DNA of 64,000 nucleotides from Agriotes lineatus. Lineage: Eukaryota; Arthropoda; Insecta; Coleoptera; Elateridae. The DNA is taken from NCBI GenBank assembly GCA_940337035.1, contig CALNHX010003310.1, positions 89,247 through 153,246 on the forward strand, written 5' to 3'. This document shows positions 26,838-37,965 of this stretch, piece by piece. The notes beneath the pieces were generated by a model that worked only from the letters and a program-made list of their open reading frames with translations, searched no databases and was not told the origin of the DNA. The stretch's first letter is position 1. Each line of letters begins with the position of its first letter. The translations under genes and the position numbers were made by a program.

Positions 26838-29292
26838 CTCCTTTACGTCGCTTATTCATAACAACGCTAATTTGACCAACGTTCAGAAACTTTACTATTT
26901 GATTTCTTCCCTTAAGGGAGAACCTGCTAGTTCAATCTCGTCGTTAAAAGTTACCAACGATAACTATACCATTGCTTGGGACATCCTAGTCAAGCGATTT
27001 GAAAATAAGAAACTGATAGTAAAATCAAACATAAATGCGTTATTCAGTTTAGAGAGCGTAAAAAAGGATTCACATTCGTCTGTTCAAAGGCTGCTCGATA
27101 GTGTAGTTAGAATTTTGGAAATTTTAAGGGCATACGGGGAACCCACAGTCGACACCATACTAATACATATCATAGTTTCGAAGCTTAGCTCAGCAATGCA
27201 GACTGACTGGGAATTATACAAACATACCGGACAATTTCCTACTTTGCGAGAGTTGTTAGATTTTTTAGAGAGCAAAAGTCACTTATTAGGTTTGCTGGAA
27301 GCTGCGAAAATAGGTTCGAGTTTGGTAAATCAGGGATCCGAGCAAAAAAGTCATGCACGCGCTCATGTAGCCAGAGAGCAAGGTAATCACTCTTGTGATT
27401 TTTGCAAAAATAGTAATCATTCGATTAGCGCTTGCGAATCATTTTCAAAATTGTCGGTAAACGCTCGTATCGAAGAGGCGCGTCGTTTAAAATTATGCAA
27501 CAATTGTCTCAAGCCCGTGCATTTCGTGGTAAAATGCACATCTTCGAGATGCCGCGTATGCAGAAAAAAGCACTATACTTTACTGTGTTTGCGTCCAAAG
27601 CGCGACGCGCACGAAAATACTCCGTCGCCGCGTCCTGGACCGCCAGAAACCAGCAGCGACACACGGGAGGTCGGGGCCGTCGCCCCGAGCGAGGCACCCG
27701 TCGCATCCGTTTCAGCAGCTTGTAGCCGTCCTGCAATCGCGGCGCCAGCGCAAGTTTTATTGTCCACGGTTAGCGTATTCGTAGAAGGATCCTCCGGGTC
27801 ATTTTCCCGGGCAAAAGCTCTTTTGGACTCCGGATCCCAACTTAACTTAGTTAGCGCCGACTTGTGTCAAAATTTGAAAATTGAGAAACGGGGTAATATC
27901 ACCTCACTGTCGGGTGTTGGTGCCAGGGCTCTGAACACTGAATTCAGAGCAAACGTTCGAATCCGCTCCCGCAACGGGAAATACGAGGACATTTTGAGCT
28001 GTGTTGTTTTAGACAAAATTACGGACCCTCTGCCGGTCCTTTCTTTTTCGTTGAGGGATTTAAAGATCCCACCAAACATTGTGCTAGCCGATTCAGATTA
28101 TAATACACCGGGAAAGATTGATCTTTTATTAGGTGCGAATGTCTTTTGGCAAGTGCTCTGTCAGGGACAAGTGAAATTGGGCCCAGAGAAGCCATTCTTA
28201 ACAAAAACTCTTTTTGGTTGGGTTTTAGGCGGAAACATGAATGTCGAAAATCGAGCGCTCATTCTTTCAAATAGAGTTCATTTAAGTGTAGCCGGCATCG
28301 AGAACGGCATTCAGAGATTTTGGGAAATCGAGGGGGCGTACGGTTCATCAGGCCGACTCTCTGCTGATGACAAATTTTGCGAAGACCATTTTCAATCGAC
28401 TACGAAACGGGCGTCGTCGGAGCCGCGTAGGTTCATCGTGAGCATACCTTTCAGGAAAGATGCTCCATCGCTGGGAGACTCGCGCGGTATAGCGTTAAAG
28501 CGTTTCTATTCATTAGAAAACAAATTGTCAAAAAATCCCGAGTTGAAAACCGCGTATTCCGCATTTCTCAAAGAATACGAGTCGCTTGGTCACTTGAGCA
28601 AGGTGGACGACGAAGCGAGCCTTCCTCATCCTAGGTTTTATTTGCCACATTTGCCAGTCATAAAGGAGGACAGTTCAACGACCAAACATCGCGTTGTTTT
28701 TGACGGCAGTTGTGCGTCCTCCTCCGGAGTATCGCTTAACGACCTTCAACATAAGGGCCCAGTGGTCCAGCAGTCGTTGTTTGCAATTCTTTGTCGCTTT
28801 AGGCAATTCAAGTACGTGCTGAAAGCAGATTGCGCCAAAATGTATAGGCAAATCCTCGTGGACCCCTCGCAGACGCAATACCAATTAATTTTATGGCGTG
28901 ACGACAAAACCTCAGCGGTAAAATGCTTCAAATTATTAACGGTCACCTACGGTACTAAATCAGCCTCGTACCTAGCAAATAGGTGCTTGATACAAATCGC
29001 CCAGGAAATCGAAGCATCGCTTCCAGAAGCCTCATTAAGAATTAGCCGGGATTTTTATGTAGATGACCTACTGACTGGTTTTGAAAATAGGGCGAAAGCC
29101 ATAAATGCTAAGTCAAGGGTCGCTCCATTAAAAACAATATCCCTGCCTCGTCTGGAGCTTTGCGCAGCCTTACTGTTGGCTCGTTTGATTAAAACTATAC
29201 TCGATTCCTCCGCATTTAAATTTGACCGCGTGTACTATTGGTCGGACTCCACCATAACTCTGCACTGGATAAATAAGGATGCGAGTAATTGA
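26746..29292 (+). pseudogene. BEL/Pao gag-protease-reverse transcriptase-RNase H (broken)
   Basis: This 848-codon frame has no ATG of its own; its first codon is GTG. It continues the polyprotein after the frameshift. Order: DUF1759 gag core (residues about 8-150); three zinc knuckles (about 216-290), two of CX2CX4HX4C form and one CX2CX3HX4C; DUF1758 retropepsin with LLDSGSQ (about 358); reverse transcriptase with DCAKMYRQI (about 694) and the catalytic FYVDDLLTG box (about 770). Just past this box (FENRAKAI) the sequence jumps to AKSRVAPLK, which in the family belongs to RNase H. The RT thumb/connection and the start of RNase H, including its first catalytic Asp, are therefore missing, in frame. 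The frame ends at TGA (29290) where relatives have Trp. The enzyme would be inactive. Confidence 0.93.
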
Positions 29293-30522
29293 AAGACGTT
29301 CGTCGCGAACCGGGTGTCCGAGATTCACGAACTAAGCAATAGGGAAGAATGGTTTCACGTGCGTACAAATTGCAACCCGTCCGATATAATTAGCAGGGGA
29401 ATGTTACCCCAGGAGTTACTCAACTCACGCTTGTGGTGGCACGGGCCAGAGTTCTTGTCACAGGCGGACTTAAAACCCCAGCCCGTTAAAATTGATTCGG
29501 GTGAGCTAGCAGCCCAAGAGTCGCGCCCAGTAGTGGCCACTCTTCACCATCGCGTCCCAGAATTTGAACTTTTCAGGCGCTATTCCAGTTTCACAAAATT
29601 ACAGCTCGTAGTCGCGTACTGCCTGCGTCTCGCGAGAAACAGAAACACCGAAACGCGCTGGTCAAGACCTCCAGCCATTGACGAATTGGAGGACGCGACT
29701 CGCCGTCTGATCAAAATTGCCCAGGCGGAAGTCTTTTCCGGAGAAATAGCAGTTTTGTCTCAGAAAGCGCCATTGCCGAAAAATAGTGCGCTGCTTTCTC
29801 TAAACCCATTTCTGGACGATCAGGGCCTACTGCGCGTGGGCGGCCGTCTAGAAAATTCCAATCTAAGCTTTGATCAGAAACATCCCCTTTTTTTACCAGC
29901 TAGTCACCCTTTGTCGTTGCTAATCGTGAAGCAAGAGCATTTGCGGCTCTTGCATTGTGGACACTCGGTGTTACTGGCCTCATTGCGGGATAAGTTTTGG
30001 ATCGTGAGAGCCAAAGACCTGATACGTAAAGTAATACACAATTGCGTGATATGCTTCCGGGCCAAGCCTAAGATGAATGAACACTTGATGGGATCACTAC
30101 CCGAAGCTCGTGTCACACCCTCTCCTCCTTTCAGCAATTGCGGGATAGACTACGCGGGTCCCGTGTTTATAAAAAACAAATCCGGGCGAGGCGCGAAAGA
30201 AGTAAAGGCTTACGTAGCCCTATTTGTGTGTTTGGCCACGAAGGCTATTCATCTTGAACTCGTGGAAGACCTCACGACGGAGGCTTTCATCGCATCGTTG
30301 AGGAGATTCATCTCCAGACGCGGTTTACCCTCCAACATATTTTCTGACAATGCTACCTGTTTCACCGGTGCCAGAAATCAGCTATCGGAATTTAAAAATA
30401 TCCTGTCAGGCTCTAGTGAGCAATGCATAAGGGGGGAATTGTCGAAACATAGCATTAAATGGAATTTTATTCCGGCACGCTCTCCGCACTTTGGCGGCAT
30501 CTGGGAAGCGGGGGTAAAGTAA
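29293..30522 (+). pseudogene. BEL/Pao RNase H end and integrase (broken)
   Basis: Same frame as the preceding part, reopened after the TGA stop. It begins KTFVANRVSEIHE, the normal continuation of RNase H, then runs into the integrase. An HHCC zinc-binding domain lies near nt 29938-30060 (HLRLLHCGH ... CVICFRAKP). The catalytic core has Asp in GIDYAGP (nt about 30142), Asp in FSDNATCF (about 30345) and Glu in GGIWEAGVK (about 30504), the D,D,E triad that joins the cDNA to host DNA. The frame closes at TAA (30520) directly after the Glu motif, where family members read on. It is not a separate gene; the apparent start at 29314 is a GTG inside the polyprotein. Confidence 0.9.
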
Positions 30523-31071
30523 TTGAAATATTATTTAAGGCGAATATCTTGCAATGCAAAGTTAACTTTCGTTGAGTATTACACCATGCTGACTCAAGTG
30601 GAGGCGATACTAAATTCCCGCCCACTCTGTGTTCTCCCTACCGACGCCTCATTCCCCGAAATCCTTACTCTTGCCCACTTCTTGATCGGTCGGAAGCTGA
30701 CTTCGTTTCCGGAAGCCCAACTCCAGGACATACCGGAAAATTGTCTCAGCCGCTATGGGCTGGTCCAGCGGCTGTCCCAGCAGTTTTGGGATCGTTGGTC
30801 CCGGGACTACCTCCACCTCCTGCAGCGCCGGCCTAAGTAGAAGTCCTCCAGCACGTCTCTAGCCCCCCAGGTGGGCGACGTGGTACTCGTCCACGACGAG
30901 GCATCTCCAAGCTACCGTTGGCCACTGGCAATCATCTCGGCCACATATCCAGGAGCGGATGGTGTTGTGCGTGTGGTGCAGGTGCGCGATTCCCGAGGGA
31001 ACCTCCTGAAACGCTCGGTGCGTAAAGTGTACGTCCTACCCAAAGACGATCATTGCGATCAAGGGCAATAA
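30523..31071 (+). pseudogene. BEL/Pao integrase C-terminal region (broken)
   Basis: Still in the same frame, this covers the end of the integrase core (LTQVEAILNSRPL, the usual motif after the catalytic Glu) and the C-terminal DUF5641 domain (GDVVLVHDEASPSYRWPLA ... GNLLKRSVRKVYVLP), which is thought to contact DNA. An internal TAG at 30838 replaces what in relatives is a Trp codon. The natural polyprotein end is the TAA at 31069-31071, overlapped by an AATAAA string. Two of the three stops in this element fit single G-to-A changes of TGG. Confidence 0.88.
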
Positions 31072-31286
31072 ACATTGACTTTGCTCTTAGTTGGTAGTTT
31101 TCGTTGATTGAACATTTTGCTAGGTTTAGTTGTTTCTTTGCTTGTATTCATGCTAGTTGTAGGTTATCTGTAAGGCTCTTGGATTATCATCTGTCATTAG
31201 TTCTTGTTATGCATCTGATTATTTGGTAGTTTTAGATTTCAGTTTAATTTTGGGATTTAATCACGTCGTGCCATAGTCGGCACTTC

Positions 31287-31296
31287 GGGGGCGGCA
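31287..31296 (+). promoter_or_regulatory. Polypurine tract
   Basis: GGGGGCGGCA lies immediately before the TGTTTG start of the right LTR, where plus-strand DNA synthesis of an LTR retrotransposon is primed. It is G-rich with two pyrimidines. Confidence 0.7.
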
Positions 31297-32110
31297 TGTT
31301 TGATTCACACAGATGCGTGCATCAAAACCTTTTTGCTTATAATTATTCATGTAATTCAAGTCATAACTGTTCTATCTCATTCAAAGGTCGTGGTAAAATC
31401 AAATTTGCATCTTGCCGTATTTGTTTGCCTCTGTTAATATTGGAAAGGAATTTGTAAGCTTCCCTTAATGGCTTTTAAGCGGATGGATACACTTTCTAAT
31501 AGGACTTAAGCCGACTTAGCGTATTTGGGACTCATGTGTTTATGGATTTCGTTCAATACAATGCCTCATTGAGAGAGCTTAGCATTAAGATTTCTTAAAA
31601 TAAGCATTTATTCCTAAACAACGTGCGACGCTCCGATTGGCTACGCAGGATCGCCTCAGCCAATAGTGTTTGAGCCTTCCCCTCCTTGTTGAATTTGCGA
31701 GTTCAGCTCATGGTCAATTCAGCCTCAGTTAGATTCAGAATTTCGAGTAAGCAAGTTCAGCTATGCTTTGTGCTGGGTTGCGGTCGGTCTAGCTCCCTGG
31801 TAAAGACGTTTCCAGGTTGTTTTGTGTTACGGTTACGTGCAATTCGCTATTTTCGCGTGTCCAATCCAAGCGTGTCACAACAGTTGAAGCTATTGTAAAA
31901 AACCATCGGTCCATCAGTGACGTTTGTAATCGTTGTTACTCAATATACTCGTGTTTGTTAAGTCTTGTTTCACTCCAACAAATAACTGAACCCAAGTCAA
32001 GGGTTATTAAGTGGCAGTTCCCGGCAATCCCATTGAACCGGAATTCGCAGCGGATTAACTGGGGGCCCCATTCGTGGAAGCCTCTTTTCAAGTTAATCAT
32101 ACAAAAAACA
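31297..32110 (+). repeat. BEL/Pao right LTR
   Basis: Direct copy of the left LTR (TGTTTGATTC ... AAAAAACA). It has an extra run GGTCGTGGTAAAA near 31387, an added ATACA near 31558, and scattered substitutions. It would carry the termination and polyadenylation function. Confidence 0.93.
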
Positions 32111-32158
32111 CTAATGGTTGACAAATATTGTTTTGTTGTCATTTGACTTGGAAAAAAG

Positions 32159-32317
32159 TTCACGCACAACGAAAAAGCCGATATGTTATTAGTTTATGGG
32201 GAATCTCAAAAGAACTCTAGAAGAGCAGTTCAGTTATACGCCCAGAGATACTCCGAACGTGTTATTCCAATTGACAGATGCGACTTTGCTATTTGTTTCC
32301 AAAGGCTACTTGTTTAA
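32159..32317 (+). pseudogene. DUF4817-type helix-turn-helix fragment
   Basis: An open stretch without a strong start reads FTHNEKADMLLVYGESQKNS, then RRAVQLYAQRYSERVIP, and ends in FQRLLV-stop. The pattern of a mobile-looking LxYGE, then RRA..LYA.RYP.R, then a short Phe/Leu segment is that of DUF4817, an N-terminal helix-turn-helix common in insect transposon-derived proteins. Only this domain (about 52 residues) survives; no transposase core follows. It lies about 50 bp past the BEL/Pao right LTR, so the retrotransposon may have landed in or beside an older element. I recognise the domain from its pattern only. Confidence 0.5.
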
Positions 32318-32741
32318 ATCGTGACAATTGAGAATTTTTGATAATACTTTTTTTTTACAAATTTGTTAATAATTTTCGAACGGAAAAAATAGCAAATTTT
32401 TTTCTTCAGAAAATGTGTTCAAAAAAATTATCTCTTTTTAAATATGCCAAAATATAGGTATGTTTCCGGGAAAAACAAATTTGATGACGGCATTACTTCA
32501 GTTTTCAAATATGGAAAAATATGAAAATTTGGCTTAAAATGGACCTTACTCATCCCATTTAAGAACCTCTTCTCAGATTTTGTCTATCGTTTTTCCTTTT
32601 CTTATAATAGAGCTGAGACATCCAGTTTCGCTCACCCTGTACATTGCACACAAAACAACACACTTTGCACAGTGTTGAATTATGATGTAATCTATTATTA
32701 CATACTAGCAGTCCAGTGAGACAAATATCTCATTTAATAAA
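32318..32741. other. AT-rich noncoding stretch
   Basis: No gene seen. It contains CTCACCCTGTACATTGCACACAAAACAA followed by GTAATCTATTATTAC (about 32630-32705). A similar pair of blocks recurs near 33235-33300, suggesting flanks of a duplicated or nested element. Confidence 0.4.
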
Positions 32742-32922
32742 ACAAAAAAGACCGTTTTGCAAATAGAACGCGTATTAAATAAAAACTGTACCAAGACCTG
32801 GAAGGTGTCAAAGTGGTTGCCTAACCGATAGACGTTTTAAGGCGCAGAGGGTCGCAGTTCCGTTTGGCTGCTGAAACATTTTAATTTAATACGCGTTCTA
32901 TTTGAAAAAGGGTCTTTTTTGT
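32742..32922. mobile_element. Short foldback/MITE-like element
   Basis: The arms ACAAAAAAGACCG...AATAGAACGCGTATTAAAT (left, about 44 bp) and its reverse complement (right, 32878-32922) enclose about 95 bp. The total of 181 bp, with no coding capacity, is typical of a miniature inverted-repeat element. The phrase GTTTGGCTGCTGAAAC occurs inside it and again at about 33029, so the element may be part of a larger structure. Confidence 0.6.
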
Positions 32923-33038
32923 GATTTCTCGAAAACCGGAAGTGTCACGTGACTGAAATTCGGTTCCTGATCTGACATGACCATTCCAAACATATAACTT
33001 TCATAACTTTTTTCTCTACCTCTTACGGTTTGGCTGCT

Positions 33039-33125
33039 GAAACAGCGTCCCGGACCGACAAAACGGCGTCCCAGACAGACAAAACTGCGTCCCAGACAGA
33101 CAAAACAGCGTCCCGGACAGACACG
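33039..33125. repeat. 21-bp minisatellite, four copies
   Basis: Four tandem units of about 21 bp with the core AAAACAGCGTCCCGGACAGAC. Minor changes are CGG/CTG in place of CAG and CCCAG in place of CCCGG. No leader and no unique spacers, so it is not a CRISPR array. Confidence 0.85.
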
Positions 33126-33539
33126 TCTATTAGATAAAGGATACTTTACTAGCATTTAACATTGCTAATGCTGAACCACACAATGAGTGAATTGAGCAAA
33201 GCAACATATCCTTATCGTAAACTTTACATTAATGCGTACAATGCACACAAAACAATGCTCAGTATTGGATAGCAAAGTAATCTATTATTACCTATATTAT
33301 ACAAGCTAGTATTTTTAATCTACTACCACCGATACTATAATCTCTATATACAACAGTCGGAATATAATAAGTAAACGTACAAAGCGTAAGAAAGCTCTCG
33401 TTGTGTAGGACCTGTGCTGTTAAGTAATAAGCAATACTGTTTCTCGAACATACTGCTACGTCAAGATTTCGGCAATGCGAGAAAAGGCGTCTAGACGGCT
33501 GTAATCATCTATATCACGGCGGTCTCACTCTAAGGTTTT

Positions 33540-34062
33540 GGTAATATTAGGGATAAGGCGCAAAGAAAGCACAACCTTATTCATTAAGTCGGTCTACATA
33601 CCTTTGACAAAAGACAACGTTCCTCTTGTTCTCGGCTACAAACTTATAAATTTCGGTGGTAAGGTAATTCCGAACAGCCTCTTTCTAATCTCCTTTGCCT
33701 TCTTATCTTATTTATCAACAGCGTTTACACAGTATGTTTTTGCACAGACCCAATAATAGCTAAGAAAGCACAACCTTATTCATTAAGTCGGTCTACATAC
33801 CTTTGACAAAAGACAACGTTCCTCTTGTTCTCGGCTACAAACTTATAAATTTCGGTGGTAAGGTAATTCCGAACAGCCTCTTTCTAATCTCCTTTGCCTT
33901 CTTATCTTATTTATCAACAGCGTTTACACAGTATGTTTTTGCACAGACCCAATAATAGCTACGCACGACCACCCCAGAGTACTCATCCTTGAATTTGCCA
34001 ACAACAGACTCGGGTCGCAGAACACCGTGCAGACCACTCTTGTAATTTGAAGTATCGAAGCG
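33540..34062 (-). pseudogene. Decayed family-B DNA polymerase, C-terminal part
   Basis: Read on the minus strand from 34062 downwards, the sequence aligns with the C-terminal part of the intact polymerase at 56-60 kb. FDTSNY, then KFKDEYSG, then a segment ending AKTYCVNAV and DKKAKEI correspond to FDTSNY, MKDEYGG, GAKAYIVDV and TKKAKGV in that protein. Stops and frameshifts break the frame and no complete gene remains. It belongs with the relic at 36366-37965, from which it is separated by unrelated DNA. A 199-bp block inside it is duplicated. Confidence 0.72.
33563..33960. repeat. Exact 199-bp tandem duplication
   Basis: 33563-33761 and 33762-33960 appear identical base for base, starting AAGAAAGCACAACC and ending CAATAATAGCT. 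The block lies inside the decayed polymerase, where everything else has diverged, so the duplication is young or is an assembly artefact. Confidence 0.95.
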
Positions 34063-36365
34063 TTGTAGGTGCTGTTTGTATTAATTCAAGCCCCACTTGC
34101 GGTGCCAGATTGTATTATCACCCCTTTTGGTGGTTCTAATACAATGTAATATATTTTTGTATAGCTCCAAGTTACGAGTCAAGTTGAAATATGTATTATA
34201 CTTTTAAAATACTTACAATAAAGAAATACTATCCTTCACGTAAATGCACTCATATACCTACCTTATTGCTTAATAAGATCGGTAGTAATTGACATAATTT
34301 ATTAATCAATCTGACATTTGAAATTATGTCAAGTGTTTAATAATATTATGCCTCAACTAGTCACTTTAAAAGCATTGATACCCCTAACTCCCAGCTAAAT
34401 GGGCTAATCTTCAACTAACAACTTCTATATGTGTAATGATTGATTGATTCTTTTAAAGAGTAATAATTATTTGATTTTAACAATCAAAAGCACAATTCCA
34501 GGTATTTCACAGTGTTTGAAAGAGCTAAAAAAATGTAAGTCCTGACAATTCCAACCATAGGAGAGTGCAAAGAAGAATTAGTTGAGTAGTGGTCGTGCCA
34601 AAATAGTAAAGATTTTTTTGTGCTGTATGTCGGAAAGTAAAAGTAAATTTAGTAATCAAATTCAAATAACTTTGAATTATATATTTTTATAATAACTGTG
34701 CCTAGAAGTCCAATTTGATCGTAGAGAATACTTTATTACTACTACGTATCAAACCAACAATTATTATTTTCTCACAAATAATGGGAATTTAACCCTTAAC
34801 GTGAATATTTCTTGTAGATTCTCAATTCAAGTTATTTAATTTTTATATCGTTACTAAAAACAACCTTGTGGTTATCCTTACTACCCCACCAGTCAAACAC
34901 ACAGCTGTTATATCACATGATATCCATTAGATATCTGCATATAAATATTTAAGTTAAATGTATCATACATCCTCTATGCTGCATTACTTGTTACATGTTC
35001 AATTTCCAAGATTAAGGAGTTAGTATCAGTATATAGCAAAGATACATTAGGACGGTATTAACGTTTCAAGAAATATTTTTGAAATATCCAAAACAGATAA
35101 ATCAATATAACTCTGTTTGTTATATAAAACCGACGTTCTGTTCATTTTCACCACTATTAAATGTTTCCCAAACCGAATTATTGTTAGGTCCAGGCGAGAT
35201 ATTACGCGTCATTATCTAATTCCGACGCACGCTGTAGAAACGTACCTTTTCAAAACATGTGCCAGTCCACGAACATTCCCCAACGGCAGCCCAGAGCACG
35301 TGTCTTCTCTGCAACTTCAAAGACCACCTAAAATTCGTGAGTAGAAAGAATAAACTGTGCGAGTGGGCCGGATGCAGCTTTGGCTCTTCCGATTTTCCGG
35401 AGCAGCGTGGCTTCGCAGAGATTCCGGGCCCGACGATCGTAGAGTGTGGAACTAGTGTGTGCGTGTCCCCTAGGTGAAGCGCGACGTGGCCTTAGGGTAC
35501 TTTGATCACGACTCCCATCATGTCGTCCCTCTGATCTCTCTGGACGTGCTGCTGTGGTCGCGTGCCCCCCCCCCCCCAGATCGTTTCAGTACGAATTAAT
35601 TCAACGAGGTTCAGTTATAAAGACAGGTTGCAATTCGTTAACCCCGTTGGTGAGCAAAACGAATTTCGCTTGCTTGAGGCAGGATTCAACGGCTTTGTAA
35701 AACATATCGTCGCCGAAGCCCAGATTCCCTTTTTGAGATGTGAAGGCCTGTCGACCGCCTGCGACAACTGGTTTTTTCTATGGACCGCTGGTGCCGTCCC
35801 CTTTACCCCCAATTTCGATCAGGTGCTCTCGTGACGGCTTCCAACTACGTGATAGCGTTAAGGTGCCCTTCAAGCACACTCATGTGCATGGCTTGTACCG
35901 GCTTAATCCGGGTTAGATAAGTTACGGCGTTAGAATGATTAAACTGTTACCAGTGCGCCCTTCAAGCGCAGCATATGTATACATTTTGTACAGCGGATCC
36001 TGGTAAAGACTGAAAGCCACAGGTAAGCTCCAGCGCTGAGCAGTCGTCACACGAGAGCGTTGAAGCTATTATTTTTCCACCCTTTGGATTTCGAAATTTT
36101 ACAGGGAGTTGTCAAACAAAGTTTGTGGCGCCTCTTTAAAAACCCCGTGCAACCTTTTTAGTAGCACTCTATGTGTGATCAAGCTTGTCCCTAAAGATTC
36201 ATCACGTCAGAAGAACCTCGCCCATCTCACTGAGCGTTTTAGCCGAGGTTTAGGTTGTTTTTGAGCAGTTTATTTGTGATTTAGGGCAAGCGGTACAATT
36301 TTCGGAGTGTAACGCGTGCCATTGCCACCCTCTCGTTATTAGATGTCAAAAAATCAATTTAATAA
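34063..36365. other. Insertion of unknown type splitting the decayed polymerase
   Basis: About 2.3 kb interrupts the polymerase homology on both sides. I see no coding homology. On the minus strand, TGGCACCGCAAGTGGGGC (34110-34093) resembles an LTR-retrotransposon primer site: it matches 14 of 18 bases of the tRNA-Lys type TGGCGCCCAACGTGGGGC. It follows ATACAATC, so a minus-oriented LTR could lie at 34111 and above. An imperfect palindrome TGTATTA..CACC..GGTG..TAATACA sits at 34111-34143. 35100-36200 is less AT-rich than its surroundings and has a run of 14 C at 35565. A second LTR was not found, so a solo LTR or other element is only a guess. Confidence 0.35.
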
Positions 36366-37965
36366 CGTAACATTATATTTTTAAAGTTAGGTTTTGCAAT
36401 CAAAGCTGCTGCACCCATTCTATTACCAATTTTCTCCCAATGACTAATTCACTTTAATATAACCCTTTTGACGGCGTTTTCCATGGTTTTACCTAAGACA
36501 CTATCGTTAGCTAGTTTAAAGTTTTTTCGGGGAAATTCGTTGTCATACTGGTTTCGTAAATTTGTATTTAAGTTTATGTAGGATCTGAGCCAAAGAGATT
36601 GTTTAAACCTAAGTGTTCTACATGTTCTAGCTATAATTAAACCAGGGGTACAGCAAGGCAACTTCCAAAACGTACCTCGTATCGTAGTGGTCCAAAACTT
36701 GGAAAACGTTAAAACTGTCAATTTCTTCAGTCAACCAAACAAAACCACCTTGCGGTAGAAACTGTTGCATCGCATACCCGTACAAATTGGTTGCGTCCAA
36801 TATATGATAAAAGAAGTGGGTTTGGAAGGATTGTAATTACGAGCAAATTTATTGTTGACAATAGCCTTTCGCCGGACACAACTACTGACTCCCCGCAAAT
36901 ATTCTTTCTAAGAAAGTACAACATATCCATATCAGTAGCTCCAACTCAACTCCCGTACATTTTAATATGGTGTTTCAACTTAATCCGGGGGCTTTAAAGT
37001 ATTTCGTTGGATCCAAGTTATATTGTTGAAAATAAAAATTTCTAAAGTTTTCGAAAACGAAAACTTCACATCAACTCAAATTTAATGAAATGTCCGAATT
37101 GATTTTGAATTTCAACACATTGTTCATCCGACAACGTGCCAGCCAGCGATGACAAAGAAGAACTTAAAAACCGACAACTATCCAAAAATCTTATTTAAAT
37201 ATACACATTTTTCTGCTTTCCCTCAATAACAATTTCATCAACCGAAAGACGTTCGCCAAATAAAATGTATTTTTCCTTATTTACCGGAATGACATCAATT
37301 TTCTTATTATTTTGAGTTAACTGTTTAACAAAAAATTGCGAATCCTAATTTAAATTGTAAAAAAACAAGGGTTTAAAATCTGGAAGTTGATATTTAGATT
37401 ACAGTTGAAATGGGCAGCTCCCCGATGATCTCCCGTCAAATGGTTGTGATCGCAAACTTTTACGTCCCGCTCTCCAAAAGGGCGATTGCAAAAATGGCAT
37501 GAAACAGCATCGTTAAAATCTTGAATTTCTGTGGTAACCATAGCCCTAAGGGGTACACCATGCTTCAAGCACCTGGAATACACCTTGTGGACGTCTGCAT
37601 CTAGACGCTCAACAAACACGTTACACAATCCTCACCCCGATAAATTCCCAATTTGGACAAACTATCCTCAAAAGAACATTTTAAATAATACGCGAAAGAA
37701 TACGGCTTGTGCTCACATGTTTAACCTTATAAGGTCTTTCAGGATCGGGTTGTTGGTTTCCCTCCTCAACCGGTGTTAAACTTCTTTCGAAATCAGCCTA
37801 ACCGAAAAACGTACCTTCAACTGCTTATGGTAATTTCCAAATTCAAGAATGTTCTTGGGACTCACCTCCCCCAAGTATCCGTTTTCAATTCTGTCGAAGG
37901 CAATTTTGTGTACACATGTAATCTAATACATAGGCAATTGTTACCCGGCGTATGGAACAGTTAGG
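36366..37965 (-). pseudogene. Decayed family-B DNA polymerase, exonuclease to palm part
   Basis: On the minus strand, from 37965 down to 36366, shifting frames follow the intact polymerase of 56-60 kb in order: GYLGEVSPKNILEF (before ExoI), then CNVFVERLDADVHK, then an endonuclease VII-like module (CHFCNRPF, CDHNHLTGDHRGAAH, CNL), VIPVNKEKYI, IRFLDSCRF, DMLYFLRK, QFLPQGGFVWL near motif A, and the motif B region (ANDSVLGKTMENAVKRV, then SHWEKIGNRMGA and AKPNFKN). Stops, frameshifts and losses (the ExoIII region and most of motif A) make it a pseudogene. In its family the enzyme replicates a mobile or viral genome. The divergence from the intact copy shows it is a separate lineage, not a recent duplicate. 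Confidence 0.85.

Larger units (their letters stand above)
25279..32110 (+). mobile_element. BEL/Pao LTR retrotransposon, complete but inactivated
   Basis: This is a full-length provirus: left LTR, tRNA-Tyr primer site, gag-protease-RT-RNase H-integrase in one frame order, polypurine tract, right LTR. The domain order (DUF1759 gag, zinc knuckles, DUF1758 protease, YVDD reverse transcriptase, integrase, DUF5641) is that of the BEL/Pao superfamily. The coding region is broken by a frameshift near 26746, an internal deletion near 29105, and in-frame stops at 29290 (TGA), 30520 (TAA) and 30838 (TAG). By eye the two LTRs differ at a few percent of positions plus several indels, so the insertion is not recent. 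The flanks TTAGA (left) and CTAAT (right) do not form a target duplication. Confidence 0.95.

Noticed and set aside
27432..27767. Arg-rich frames on both strands inside gag-pro
   Set aside because: Shadows of the GC-rich segment between zinc knuckles and protease.
33039..33125. Short regularly repeated units resembling a CRISPR array
   Set aside because: The units are contiguous 21-mers without unique spacers, and the genome is eukaryotic.
36115..36135. TGGCGCC at 36126 as a plus-strand LTR primer site
   Set aside because: The bases after TGGCGCC do not match a tRNA-type site, and no LTR ends at this point.
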